A stretch of 64,000 nucleotides of DNA from NCBI RefSeq assembly GCF_013204885.1, contig NZ_JABMKX010000009.1, forward strand, positions 124,001 to 188,000, given 5' to 3'. Positions within the stretch are counted from its first letter, which is position 1; each line of letters begins with the position of its first letter. The notes beneath the pieces are model-generated. The model saw only the letters and a list, made by a program, of their open reading frames with translations. It did no database searches and was not told the origin of the DNA. The position numbers and the translations under genes are program-made. This stretch comes from Paenibacillus tritici (GTDB lineage: Bacteria > Bacillota > Bacilli > Paenibacillales > Paenibacillaceae). Shown piece after piece: positions 24,626 to 33,937 of this stretch.

Positions 24626-27600
24626 TTATTCATATGTCTTTTTGCTGCGGAATCTCATCAGGAACTCATACACCACCGGTACAACGACCAGGGTCAGGAG
24701 CGTGGAGCTGACGAGACCGCCGATCACCGTTACGCCAAGTCCCTTGGAGATAATTCCAGCGCTGTTCTCAAGGCCTGTAACCAATGGCAGCAGGGCGCCT
24801 ATGGTAGCGAGCGCAGTCATGAGAATCGGGCGCAGACGGGTAGCTCCGGCCTCAAGCAAGGCCTGGCGGGTGGACATGCCTTCCTGTTCCTTATGGATTA
24901 CGCGGTCAATCAATACAATCGCATTGGTGACGACGATACCGATCAGCATCAGGGCGCCCATGAGGGCAGAGACGTTCAGGGTTTCACCTGCAAGAAGCAG
25001 GGCCACCAGCGCGCCGATTACTGTGAACGGCAGGGAGAACAGAATGGCGAATGGTGCCAGACCGCCGCCAAAAGTAACCACAAGCACGAAGTATACAATG
25101 GCGATTGCCGCGAGCATGGCGATCCCCAGCTGGCCGAACGTTTCATTAATCTGTTCGGTAACACCGCCGAAGGTGATGGTCACACCATCCGGGAGATCCA
25201 GGGCGTCGATTTTGTCCTGTACCGCCTTTGAAGCGCTGCTGATGTCATTCGAGATAATTTCGGCGGTCACATCGACCTTCATTTTGCCGTCCTCGCGGGT
25301 GATGGAGTCGGGCGACTGGCCTTGCTCAATACGGGCAACCTCTCCAATGGGTACGGTAATGCCCAGCGGTGAGGTGAGCGTAGCGGCCTGCATTTCTTCA
25401 ATGCTGCTATAGGAATCTTTGTCCGTCTCGATGTAGACCTTATAATCCTTGCCGTCCAGCTGGACTTCTGTCAGTACAGGCCGGGTTCCGGCAGGGCTTA
25501 GCTTCATCGCAATCTGTCCGGCGGTTAAGCCCAGTGAGCTAAGCTTGGCCTGGTCTGCCACGATGGTGTATTGATCATAGGCTTCGGAGAGACTCGTCTC
25601 CCCGTCTTTGAAGTTCTTGGTATCTGCCTGAACGATTCCGGCAATCTCATCGGCTACCGGTTTGAGCTGCTCCAGCGTATCGCCGTAAATATTGACGGTA
25701 AGTGTACTGCCGCCCAAGCCGCCGCCTGCCATGCCGGACATATCGCCCCACACGCCATTCGGAACTTCCTTGGACAGTCCTTCGATTAACTTTTCCTTCA
25801 CGGTATCGAAATCAGGCGTGTTGCTGTCATATGTGACATAGAACAGTCCTGAATTGCCGGAGCTAGGCCCGAACGGGCTGCTGCCGCCGATAGAGTACTG
25901 CATTTGGTCCAGATGCTTCTGTGCCAGAATGAACTTCTCGGCCACGAGCCCCTGCTCCTTGACATCCTCCAGCGTCTGGCCGGCCTTGGGGGAGAAGGTA
26001 AGCATAACATTCTTCTCTTCCTGCGAAGGCAGGAAGCTGACGCCGATCGGCTTGATCAGGAACAGACTGCCTGCCAGCAGCAGCACGGCAACGCCGAAGG
26101 TAATCAGCTTGTGCGAGAGGCACCAATCCAGAATTTTGACATACCCACCGGCCATGGCACCGGGCTTGTCTCCGTGGCTGCTCTTGCCCTTCTTCAGTCC
26201 ATTACGGAACAGGGTATGGGCCAGCGCAGGCACAAGGGTAATTGCGACAACCAGCGAAGCCAGCAGCGCGAACACCATGGTCAGGGCGAACGGCAGGAAC
26301 AGCTCACCGACCATACCGCTGACAAAAGCGAGCGGCAGGAAGACGGCAATCGTAACAATCGTTGAAGACATGATCGGCACGAACATCTCACGGGTAGCCG
26401 CGCTGATCAGCTCTCTGCCGCGCAGCCTCTCGCCGGACAGTGTAAGCCGCCGGAAGATGTTCTCAATCACGACAATGGAGTCATCGACTACCCGCCCGAT
26501 GGCGACGGTCATGGCGCCGAGAGTCATCATGTTGAGGGTAATATCCATTTGCCGCAGGCATAATACAGCAATCAGCAGTGATAATGGAATCGAGATAATG
26601 GAGATAATGGTGGAACGGATATTCCGCAGGAACAGCAGAATAATGAGTACGGCGAACAGGGCACCGAATGCGGCCTTGGACAACATCGTATTCACGGAAT
26701 CCTCAATCGGCTTGCCCTGGTCCAGCAGCACCGTCAGATCCATCGACTTGTATTGCTTCTTCAGCTCTTCCGTCTTGTCTTTGACTCCATTGACGACATC
26801 AACGGTGTTGGCATCGTTGGCCTTCACAATCTGAATCCCGATCGACTCTTTGCCGTTCGTGCGGGAGATTGACTCCGATTTGCCGACTACTTCAATAGCA
26901 GCCAGTTCGCTCAGCTTCACCGTCGGCAGTCCGGTCATGGCCGCAGCACCGGCATTGCCCGAAGCTGCACCAGCTCCTGCGCTTGCACCGGCGGTACCGC
27001 CAGCTGCACCAGCCGCACCTGCGCCCGCCGCGCCCGCTCCGGCAGCACCGCCTGGAGCGGCGGAAGGAATTAGCGGAATGCTGACATTTTGCAGGTCTTC
27101 CACCGTAGTGATATTGCCGTCAACGACAACAGCCTTCTGGGATTTGTCCATCTCGAACAGCCCCAGCGGAACGCGCAGGGAAGAGGCCTGGATGATGCCT
27201 TTGATCGTGTCCTCCGTCAGCCCGTATTGCTTCAGCTTATCCTGATTGAACTTCAGCGAGACCTCTTTGACGTATTGTCCGGCAATCTGGACGGAGGCTA
27301 CGCCTTCCACATCTTCCAGAGCGGGGCGGATATCGTTCTCGGCAATCCGGGTCAGCTCCTCCAGATCGGCTGAACTCTCGTCAGAGATACTGAGTGAGAT
27401 GACCGGCAGCGAGCTGAGGCTGAAGCGCGAGATTTGCGGCTTCTGCACATTATCCGGCAGCGATACCTCATTCAGGGCTTCGCGCACTGCTGCGGTTGCA
27501 TTATCCAGATTGGTGCCATAGTCGAATTCAATGGTAACGCTGGAGGCATTCTCCAGCGATGTGGACGTCAGCATCTTCACGCCGTCCACGTTGCGCAGCT

Positions 27601-27811
27601 TCTGCTCCAGCGGCTTACTGACATCATTCACGACGCCCTCGGGTGCGGCTCCGGGATAAATAGTAGTAATGCTGAGATAAGGGATACTAATATTAGGCAG
27701 AGTCTCCTGCTTCATGGTCAACCCGCTGTACAGACCGGCGAAGACGATAATAATCGTCAGCAGCCAGACAGCGAATTTGTTACGGAGTGAGAAATTAATT
27801 AGGCTTTTCAT
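24626..27811 (-). CDS. RND efflux transporter (AcrB/SwrC type)
   Basis: Proton-driven multidrug or lipopeptide exporter, 1061 residues, 12 helices, two large extracytoplasmic domains. N-terminal INFSLRNKFAVWLLTIIIVFAG with TLPNISIPYLSI is characteristic. GRVVDDSIVVIENIFR in helix 4 carries the paired Asp for proton relay; LMLIGIVVTNAIVLIDRV lies in helix 10. SwrC-type pumps of Gram-positives work without an outer-membrane channel; no fusion-protein gene is nearby. Odd: residues about 250-293 (26933-27064) are an Ala/Gly-only style insertion in the porter domain. ATG 27811 is chosen over a TTG 8 codons earlier because GGAGGA lies 11 bases before it. Probably co-transcribed with the TetR gene upstream. 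Confidence 0.93.
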   Translation of the reverse strand: MKSLINFSLRNKFAVWLLTIIIVFAGLYSGLTMKQETLPNISIPYLSITTIYPGAAPEGVVNDVSKPLEQKLRNVDGVKMLTSTSLENASSVTIEFDYGTNLDNATAAVREALNEVSLPDNVQKPQISRFSLSSLPVISLSISDESSADLEELTRIAENDIRPALEDVEGVASVQIAGQYVKEVSLKFNQDKLKQYGLTEDTIKGIIQASSLRVPLGLFEMDKSQKAVVVDGNITTVEDLQNVSIPLIPSAAPGGAAGAGAAGAGAAGAAGGTAGASAGAGAASGNAGAAAMTGLPTVKLSELAAIEVVGKSESISRTNGKESIGIQIVKANDANTVDVVNGVKDKTEELKKQYKSMDLTVLLDQGKPIEDSVNTMLSKAAFGALFAVLIILLFLRNIRSTIISIISIPLSLLIAVLCLRQMDITLNMMTLGAMTVAIGRVVDDSIVVIENIFRRLTLSGERLRGRELISAATREMFVPIMSSTIVTIAVFLPLAFVSGMVGELFLPFALTMVFALLASLVVAITLVPALAHTLFRNGLKKGKSSHGDKPGAMAGGYVKILDWCLSHKLITFGVAVLLLAGSLFLIKPIGVSFLPSQEEKNVMLTFSPKAGQTLEDVKEQGLVAEKFILAQKHLDQMQYSIGGSSPFGPSSGNSGLFYVTYDSNTPDFDTVKEKLIEGLSKEVPNGVWGDMSGMAGGGLGGSTLTVNIYGDTLEQLKPVADEIAGIVQADTKNFKDGETSLSEAYDQYTIVADQAKLSSLGLTAGQIAMKLSPAGTRPVLTEVQLDGKDYKVYIETDKDSYSSIEEMQAATLTSPLGITVPIGEVARIEQGQSPDSITREDGKMKVDVTAEIISNDISSASKAVQDKIDALDLPDGVTITFGGVTEQINETFGQLGIAMLAAIAIVYFVLVVTFGGGLAPFAILFSLPFTVIGALVALLLAGETLNVSALMGALMLIGIVVTNAIVLIDRVIHKEQEGMSTRQALLEAGATRLRPILMTALATIGALLPLVTGLENSAGIISKGLGVTVIGGLVSSTLLTLVVVPVVYEFLMRFRSKKTYE

Positions 27812-27867
27812 TAGTGAGTCGATCCTCCAGTACAATTATTCTTGATATTTGAAGCGTGCTGCATGGG

Positions 27868-28785
27868 TCATTCATGAAGCCCGCAGGAAGTCTGCATAAA
27901 GGGAGCGAATTGCTTCTTCAGTTGACTGAGTTCGCCGGATAACACAGGGTATCCCTGGAGATTGGCTATCATGCCTTGAAGAATCGCTTTACGGGGGTGG
28001 GAGGTAAGAATCTCGCTCTCCAGGATGTTCAGCGACTCCAGCCCGTCTTCGGCATGTTCCTGGTGCGAACCGTCCGCTTCACTGAGCAGGAGCTTCATGG
28101 CTTTGATCAGCTGAAGCGGACTCTGGCGCGGGTTCTCCCCGTATCCCTCGGCCCATGCGGCGAGGACTGCGGAAGAGATCAGGGGAGCGGGCTGCCCTGC
28201 AAGCAGGCCGGATACCAGAATATCCAGCCAGTCCACCAGGCGGTCCGCCAGGTCAGGGATGGAGACAGAGGCCTCCCCGCCGAACAGCAGCTTGATGCTG
28301 GCGTGGATCATGCCATGACTGAGCAGGCACAGATCGCCTGCGTAGGGCAGAATCTCAGGCCCGTACATGAGCTCCAGCTTATGCTGGAACCAGCGCAGCA
28401 GGGCAGCGTTATTCTGCGCTACCCAGTCCGGGGTCTCGGTTATGCCTCTGCCGGCTACCTCCTGGAACTGGCGCTGCAGGAATTCGCGCAGCTCGTAGAC
28501 ATGGCTAAGCAGAATTTCGAGCTGGTTACGCAGCTTCTCCCGTGGCGCTCTGCCGGTCTCTTGCTCCTCCCGCTGGAGGGGATCATGAATCATCCGGAAG
28601 CAATAGATGTAGATGCTGCGTTCCAGCTCCTCCTTGGATTTGAAGATCAGATAGAGGCTTCCCTTAGAGATCCCGCATAGTTCGGCAATCTCCTGCATGG
28701 AGGTAGAGGACGAGCCTTTCACAGCAAACAGCTGCATGGCTGTCTTGATGATTTGTTCTTTTTTGGTCGTGCTTTTAGCGGTCAA
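27868..28785 (-). CDS. TetR-family regulator with long C-terminal domain
   Basis: 305 residues. N-terminal HTH: KEQIIKTAMQLFAVKGSSSTSMQEIAELCGISKGSLYLIF, the canonical TetR pattern (residues 9-48). The ligand/dimer part is about 80-100 residues longer than in most TetR proteins; I see no second known domain. It starts with TTG 28785 and lies 56 bases upstream of the RND gene on the same strand, so it is likely the pump's repressor. A palindromic site at 28826-28839 is 41 bases before the start. Confidence 0.88.
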   Translation of the reverse strand: MTAKSTTKKEQIIKTAMQLFAVKGSSSTSMQEIAELCGISKGSLYLIFKSKEELERSIYIYCFRMIHDPLQREEQETGRAPREKLRNQLEILLSHVYELREFLQRQFQEVAGRGITETPDWVAQNNAALLRWFQHKLELMYGPEILPYAGDLCLLSHGMIHASIKLLFGGEASVSIPDLADRLVDWLDILVSGLLAGQPAPLISSAVLAAWAEGYGENPRQSPLQLIKAMKLLLSEADGSHQEHAEDGLESLNILESEILTSHPRKAILQGMIANLQGYPVLSGELSQLKKQFAPFMQTSCGLHE

Positions 28786-28825
28786 TGCCAGCCTGGCCCC
28801 CGTTCTGACTATGAAGTTCTGTATT

Positions 28826-28839
28826 TGACTGAATGGTCA
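28826..28839. promoter_or_regulatory. Probable TetR operator
   Basis: TGACTGAATGGTCA, with TGAC and GTCA half-sites, extended by TTG and GTGA at the edges. It sits in the divergent region between tetR-RND and cls and matches the TGAC-N6-GTCA form of many TetR operators. Confidence 0.6.
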
Positions 28840-28967
28840 GTGAGATTATATTATATATCCTGCAGCATTACAAATTTGCAGTTTCAGTAGGAAGATAACG
28901 ATTCTTCATGTAATATATAAATGTGTCAGTTTGGTGATGAACGGAAGAATGAGAAGGTAGGTTGCAT

Positions 28968-30476
28968 ATGAGAAGAGGACTTCAGGCCATAGTCATCATA
29001 GGTGCTATGCTGGCTTTTTATTATTTTGGATTTGGGATTTTCGGCAGTACTGCCGGAACAATTATTAGTATTTTCTCCACCTTGACGGTCATCTCTATCG
29101 GACTGGGGATCTTCATGGAGAACCGCAATCCCTCTACCACGGTATCCTGGATTCTGCTGCTTGCGCTGATTCCGGTGCTGGGACTTGTGTTCTATTTCCT
29201 GTTCGGACAGAATGTATTCAAGCGGCGCAAGTATGACAAAAAAGCCCAGCGCGATCTGATGGCCTATGAACGGATTGAGAATGACGCGCTGCGGATGCAC
29301 CAGGACTGGTCGGTGTTCACCCCCGCGCGGCAGAAGCTGCTGGGATTATCGCAAAGACTGGGCCGGACGTCGATCTCCTTCAGCTCAGAGACGCGTATTC
29401 TGACGAACGGGGAAGAGACCTTCGGCACCCTGCTGCTCGAGCTGCGTCAGGCGCAGCATCATATTCATATGGAATATTATATTTTCAGAGCGGATCATAT
29501 CGGTACGCGCATTCAGCAGATTCTGATTGAGAAGGCCCGCGCGGGCGTTGCTGTCCGGTTCATGTATGATGCGGTGGGCAGCATTCAATTGTCCCGGGCT
29601 TTCCTTAAGGAGCTCAGTGATGCCGGGGTGCAGGTGGCTGCTTATGGCAACTCGACCTCCTTCTTCTCCAGCCGGGTGAACTACCGGAATCACCGCAAAA
29701 TCGTAGTCATTGACGGCGATGTCGGATTCATGGGCGGGCTGAATGTCGGCGACGAGTACTTAAGCCGCAGCAAGACCTACGGCTTCTGGCGGGACACGCA
29801 TATGCTGCTGAGAGGTGAAGCAGTGCGGACGATGCAGATTATCTTCCTCCAGGACTGGATGCATACCACCGGCGAAAAAATCATGGAGCAGGATTATCTC
29901 TCCCCGCAGCTTCGTTTCACCACCGGAGACGGGGCGGTGCAGATTATTGCCAGCGGCCCGGATAATGAGCGGCGTGCCCTCAAGAATATTTTCTTCTCGA
30001 TGATTACCACAGCAGAGAAGTCGGTCTGGATCGCCAGCCCTTACTTCATTCCTGACGAGGATATTCTGACTGCGCTGCGTGTGGCGGCAATGTCGGGTCT
30101 GGATGTGCGACTGCTGTTCCCGGCCAAGCCGGATAAATGGATTCCCTTCCTGGCGTCCCATTCCTACTTCCCGGCGCTGCTGGAGTCAGGCGTGAAGATC
30201 TATGAATATGAGAAGGGCTTCATCCACTCCAAGCTGCTGATTGCAGACGGAGAGATTGCGACGATCGGAACCGCCAATATGGATATGCGCAGCTTCCATC
30301 TTAACTTTGAGGTGAATGCGCTGCTGCTGCAGACCGAGAGTGTCTCGCGCATTGTCGCAGACTTCGAGCGTGACCTGCAGTCCACGCGGCAGATTGTCCA
30401 TGAGACCTTCATGGAGAAAAGACTGCTGGAGCGGCTGCTGGAATCGGCAGCCCGGCTGATGTCCCCGCTGCTGTAG
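28968..30476 (+). CDS. cls: Cardiolipin synthase
   Basis: Membrane enzyme joining two phosphatidylglycerols to cardiolipin plus glycerol. 502 residues: two N-terminal transmembrane helices (about 5-60), then two phospholipase-D domains. HKD motif 1: NHRKIVVIDGDVGFMGGLN; HKD motif 2: IHSKLLIADGEIATIGTANM. Both are complete (HxKxxxxD). ATG 28968 follows GAAGGTAGG; the TTG two codons earlier is less likely. A perfect terminator follows at 30492. Transcribed divergently from the tetR-RND unit. Confidence 0.94.
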   Translation: MRRGLQAIVIIGAMLAFYYFGFGIFGSTAGTIISIFSTLTVISIGLGIFMENRNPSTTVSWILLLALIPVLGLVFYFLFGQNVFKRRKYDKKAQRDLMAYERIENDALRMHQDWSVFTPARQKLLGLSQRLGRTSISFSSETRILTNGEETFGTLLLELRQAQHHIHMEYYIFRADHIGTRIQQILIEKARAGVAVRFMYDAVGSIQLSRAFLKELSDAGVQVAAYGNSTSFFSSRVNYRNHRKIVVIDGDVGFMGGLNVGDEYLSRSKTYGFWRDTHMLLRGEAVRTMQIIFLQDWMHTTGEKIMEQDYLSPQLRFTTGDGAVQIIASGPDNERRALKNIFFSMITTAEKSVWIASPYFIPDEDILTALRVAAMSGLDVRLLFPAKPDKWIPFLASHSYFPALLESGVKIYEYEKGFIHSKLLIADGEIATIGTANMDMRSFHLNFEVNALLLQTESVSRIVADFERDLQSTRQIVHETFMEKRLLERLLESAARLMSPLL

Positions 30477-30491
30477 GCGGGACAGAAATAC

Positions 30492-30529
30492 AAAACGGTA
30501 CCGTCCTGTAAATGGACGGTACCGTTTTT
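30492..30529 (+). terminator. Terminator of cls
   Basis: AAAACGGTACCGTCC (30492-30506), 7-base loop, then its exact complement (30514-30528) with a T-run. Symmetric, possibly bidirectional. Confidence 0.9.
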
Positions 30530-30647
30530 GTGATTTTCGCAGTCTTTTGAATAGGGAGTTATACAATGGAAGAATACGGATAACTCGTATGGCAACAGTG
30601 TTCTGCAATAGCGTACCGGACGAGCTCTAATGTTACGTAGACTGAAG

Positions 30648-30836
30648 CAGTTGGATTTACAGCACTTGCTGATGAACGAATGAACGCTGCTAGGTCAGCA
30701 GATGGATAAACAGCACTTAATTGCGCCCGATATTACCATAGCAGTGAAAACGAATATGATTAGATGCCGTTTATCCACTTGCTTCCGGCAATCTCTCAGA
30801 AATGCGCATATTAAGATACGTTATTCCACTTGCTTC
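30648..30836 (+). repeat. 188-bp intergenic repeat, copy B
   Basis: 189 bases from CAGTTGGATTT to TTATTCCACTTGCTTC. Contains ATGGATAAACAGCACTTAAT and the inverted GCCGTTTATCCACTTGCTTCC. Lies in the convergent gap between cls and the PLD-like gene. Confidence 0.88.
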
Positions 30837-30930
30837 TAGCAGGAGGAGGCAGTACCCTCAGAGGTTCCAATTTCCCACCCCCCCGGACATTTCCCCCTAT
30901 TGCTCTGAGCCTGGGCACAACTGGGTACAA

Positions 30931-32475
30931 TCAGAAGGTAGTGAACCCGAGGCGGGTCTGTATCCGGTAGATCATATATTTAATCCAGGTAAGCTCACTC
31001 TGATATTCCTTGAACGGCAGGCTGTACTCAGCTCCTTCGTTGTTCCACAGACGGTTGAAGTAGCCTTCCATGTCAGCATAGAGAGGCTGCCCGCGCGGCA
31101 CGGACACGAAGAGATTATTCTCCAGATTATAATCGTCCAGATTACGGGTTGTGAAATTCGTTGATCCGCCCAGGATGATGGAGTCGCCGGACGCCTTCGC
31201 AATGAACATCAGCTTGCTGTGATACTGCTCCTTACCCGTATTGTACCAGCGGATCAGGATATTGCCTGCGGATTTCTGGTCCAGCTCCATGGCAACGGGG
31301 CGGTTCGGGATGCCGATTTTGTCCCGTCCGAACGCATTCTGATTGGGATCAAGCAGCAGCCTGACTTCAGCGCCCCTTGCATCTGCCGCAAGCAGGGCAT
31401 CAATGATCCCATCGTCTGCCAGATAGAACATGCCCATCCAGATGACATCCCCCGGTCCTGCTGAGGCGATGCCCTCCAGAGCATATTTGTACACCTTGCC
31501 TTCGGTCAAATAGCGGACTTCAAGCGGAGATCCTCCGGCGGTGGCGGCAGGCTTCCCGAAGTCAGGCTGCTTGCTCAGCAGGGGACCGGCTCCCGACAGA
31601 TTAGCTGCAGCTTGCTCGCTCTGCAGAATATCCGCCAGGATGGGGCCTTGCACCTCCAGGGCAATATTGGAATGATAGGCACTGGCGTCATGCACATTGC
31701 CGGAGGAGATCAGCGCGGTGTTCTCACTGAGTACAACCTTGCGGTGGTTAGCCTTGACATTCAGCAGCTTCAGATAGGAACGTGCGGTAATATCGGGCCC
31801 TCCGCTGGCCATCAGATTCGGAATCCAGCCTGTGCCGGATTGGCCGAACCACTGGATGAAGGTGCGCCAGACCGCCGAATAAGCCGGAGTCGAATCGCGC
31901 AGGTCATCCACATCGGTCAGAATCACCTTGATTCCGGCTGCTTTCATCTTTTCCAGGAGGGCGTTAGGAGCAGAGCCGTAATTCGTGTTCACCTCATCAG
32001 TGATGAAGACGATCTCCATTCCGGGATAGGCGGCCTTGTGGGCGAGCAGCTTATCGGTAAGCTTCCGGCTGACTGCCGGGAACTGCTGGTCGGTGTGGGT
32101 GTAACCATTGAACAGGAACAGATCAATCACCAGGAATTGTCTGGATTCTTCTATGATCTCCAGCATTCTTGGCAGAATCTGTTCTTCCCTCGCTTGGGCC
32201 CCGCTGCTGTCCTGATAGGTCAGATCCTGCCAGAAGTCAACCTTATCGACCTTATAAGCAGGGCTCTCCATGGAAAGTCCGGGAGGAAGCGGCTTATGGG
32301 TCTGGTAGACCATTACCCCGGCAAGCCAAAGAAGGAGAAGGATAATGGCACTCCATAGCCGAGGGCGGCGCAGGACGAGGCGCTTCCTCCGCTTGCGGCG
32401 GGTGGCTGTGATGGCACCGGAAGCCAGGGTTAGCTGCAACTGTTCGGGTGTGATGGGGCGGCTGCTTCGATTCAT
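30931..32475 (-). CDS. Membrane-anchored phospholipase D-like protein
   Basis: 514 residues. Basic N-terminus (TRRKRRKRLVLRRPR), one transmembrane helix (AIILLLLWLAGVMVY, about 43-57), then an extracytoplasmic region with two PLD half-domains. Motifs: NHRKVVLSENTALISSGN (HxK present, the usual Asp replaced by Glu/Asn) and YHSKLMFIAKASGDSIILGG (HxK, altered spacing). Both active-site His-Lys pairs are kept, but the motifs are divergent from cardiolipin synthase, so the activity may differ. ATG 32475 is selected by AGGAGG 9 bases upstream. Single gene, convergent with cls. Confidence 0.82.
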   Translation of the reverse strand: MNRSSRPITPEQLQLTLASGAITATRRKRRKRLVLRRPRLWSAIILLLLWLAGVMVYQTHKPLPPGLSMESPAYKVDKVDFWQDLTYQDSSGAQAREEQILPRMLEIIEESRQFLVIDLFLFNGYTHTDQQFPAVSRKLTDKLLAHKAAYPGMEIVFITDEVNTNYGSAPNALLEKMKAAGIKVILTDVDDLRDSTPAYSAVWRTFIQWFGQSGTGWIPNLMASGGPDITARSYLKLLNVKANHRKVVLSENTALISSGNVHDASAYHSNIALEVQGPILADILQSEQAAANLSGAGPLLSKQPDFGKPAATAGGSPLEVRYLTEGKVYKYALEGIASAGPGDVIWMGMFYLADDGIIDALLAADARGAEVRLLLDPNQNAFGRDKIGIPNRPVAMELDQKSAGNILIRWYNTGKEQYHSKLMFIAKASGDSIILGGSTNFTTRNLDDYNLENNLFVSVPRGQPLYADMEGYFNRLWNNEGAEYSLPFKEYQSELTWIKYMIYRIQTRLGFTTF

Positions 32476-32664
32476 AGAATAATCCTCCTGGTTGTGCTGC
32501 GGTGCCGGTGTTCGTATACTTGGCGCAGGCATTGTAAGTACCTATAACGCCCGCTAAGGAGAAGTGAAGCAGCAGAGTGCAAAATGACCTGAAAGATGTA
32601 TTTTTGCTAAATCCGCTGAATTTATTCCGAATCATTCCTGTAAAGCTGCATTATACAAGTTCTA

Positions 32665-32713
32665 ATGACATAACAGACAAGCAAATGTATAATGAGTGTA
32701 AATAATTTGTATA
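32665..32713 (+). promoter_or_regulatory. carH promoter with three 11-bp direct repeats
   Basis: ATGACA (32665-32670), 17-bp spacer, TATAAT (32688-32693). TGTATA (32686), TGTAAA (32697) and TGTATA (32708) recur at exactly 11-bp steps, the first overlapping the -10. CarH tetramers are known to bind tandem 11-bp direct repeats over a promoter, so autoregulation is predicted. Confidence 0.7.
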
Positions 32714-32755
32714 AGGTTTGAATCTTCAAAAGTATTCAGTGTTAACAGGAAGAGA

Positions 32756-33697
32756 GTGAAATCTATCGTGTATTCCATCAAACAGGTCGTCGAAATGCTC
32801 GATATTCCTTCTGTCACTCTGCGGGCATGGGAGAACAGGTATCAGGCTGTCGTTCCGGAGCGTACCGAGTCCGGCTATAGACTGTACAATCAGGAGAATA
32901 TTGAGGACCTTCGCTGGTTGAAGGAACAGACTGATAAACAGGGCATCAGTATCTCACATGCCGTGCGGATGCTGAAGAAGCATAAGCAGAAGGATCTGGA
33001 TGAACGCCTGTCCGCAGCGGGCGGGGACCCCAAGGATGCCATGGACAAAATGAAGCAGCAGATCTATGCGGCGCTGCTCGAAATCCAGGGGGAGCGTGCG
33101 GATGCGCTGATCGACTTCGGGTTCTCCTTGTACGGCTATGAGGCGATGGTGCATCAGGTGCTTGTGCCGGTGCTGGTGAAGGTCGGCGAGGCCTGGGAGC
33201 AGGGAACGGCAACGGTGGCCCAGGAGCATTATATGACGCATATGATTTCAAGCCGGCTGTCCCAGTTCCTTCATGTGTTTCCTGTGTATGCCCATTTGCC
33301 GAAGGTGCTTGCCTTCTGTCCGGCGGGAGAGCATCATCAGATCGGGCTGCTGCTGTTCTCGCTGTTTTTGCGCAGGAACGGGGTTGAGGTTATCTACCTG
33401 GGGGCCAATACGCCTGAGGAGGGCGTGATGGATATGCTGGTGAAGCAGGACCGGATCGGGGCGGTCTGTCTATCCGTTACGAATGAAGACCTTGTAGACT
33501 ACACTGAGGATTTGCTTGGACGGCTGGGCAGCCTGTACCCGGAGATGCAGCTTATTGTGGGCGGCAGAGCCTATGAATCGTCCAGGTCCCAAGATACCAG
33601 GGCGACCTACAGGATGACCGAGCCTCCAGAGCAGTGGCAGGCCTGGTTCGATCAGGAATTCACCGGAATCAGGCCTAAGAATGAGCAGGCTCACTGA
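32756..33697 (+). CDS. carH: CarH/LitR-type B12-dependent photoreceptor repressor
   Basis: 313 residues. MerR-type HTH at the N-terminus (YSIKQVVEMLDIPSVTLRAWENRY), a helical bundle, then a cobalamin-binding domain. The two diagnostic motifs are intact: Wx9EH (W147, E157, H158) and E/DxHxxG (E192, H194, G197), the latter giving the lower cobalt ligand. In this family adenosylcobalamin holds a DNA-bound tetramer in the dark, and light breaks it, releasing carotenoid genes. The carotenoid operon starts 240 bases downstream, and matching 11-bp operators lie before both. GTG 32756 or GTG 32768 could be the start; the second gives the more typical family N-terminus. Confidence 0.88.
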   Translation: MKSIVYSIKQVVEMLDIPSVTLRAWENRYQAVVPERTESGYRLYNQENIEDLRWLKEQTDKQGISISHAVRMLKKHKQKDLDERLSAAGGDPKDAMDKMKQQIYAALLEIQGERADALIDFGFSLYGYEAMVHQVLVPVLVKVGEAWEQGTATVAQEHYMTHMISSRLSQFLHVFPVYAHLPKVLAFCPAGEHHQIGLLLFSLFLRRNGVEVIYLGANTPEEGVMDMLVKQDRIGAVCLSVTNEDLVDYTEDLLGRLGSLYPEMQLIVGGRAYESSRSQDTRATYRMTEPPEQWQAWFDQEFTGIRPKNEQAH

Positions 33698-33733
33698 ATT
33701 TTAATAGAGCAGACTAATATTTGGACCGATCAG

Positions 33734-33767
33734 GAACCCGCTAAGGGTGGCTGGCCGGTTCTTTTTG
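33734..33767 (+). terminator. Probable terminator of carH
   Basis: GAACC (33734-33738) pairs with GGTTC (33757-33761), followed by five T. Short stem, moderate support. Confidence 0.5.
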
Positions 33768-33848
33768 TGCTTCGGACAAGTCTAGTAATCTAATTGCTGG
33801 AAGTCCGGAGGATGATATTTACATGGCTATACAAAATGGGTATTATAC

Positions 33849-33881
33849 TTGTATAACTATTGTATAGTTTTTGTATAATGT
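33849..33881 (+). promoter_or_regulatory. crt operon promoter with three 11-bp direct repeats
   Basis: TTGTATA occurs at 33849, 33860 and 33871, exactly 11 bp apart. The last contains the -10 TATAAT (33874-33879), and the first lies at the -35 region. Same periodicity and core as upstream of carH. Expected to be the CarH operator (inference). Confidence 0.78.
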
Positions 33882-33937
33882 TTGGAAATAGAGATCTGCC
33901 TACATATTGCAGGTAGCAGGTATAAGGAGGAAGCCGC

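Noticed and set aside
25854..26834. 326-codon plus-strand frame opposite the RND pump
   Set aside because: Low-complexity Ser/Arg-rich shadow of the pump gene.
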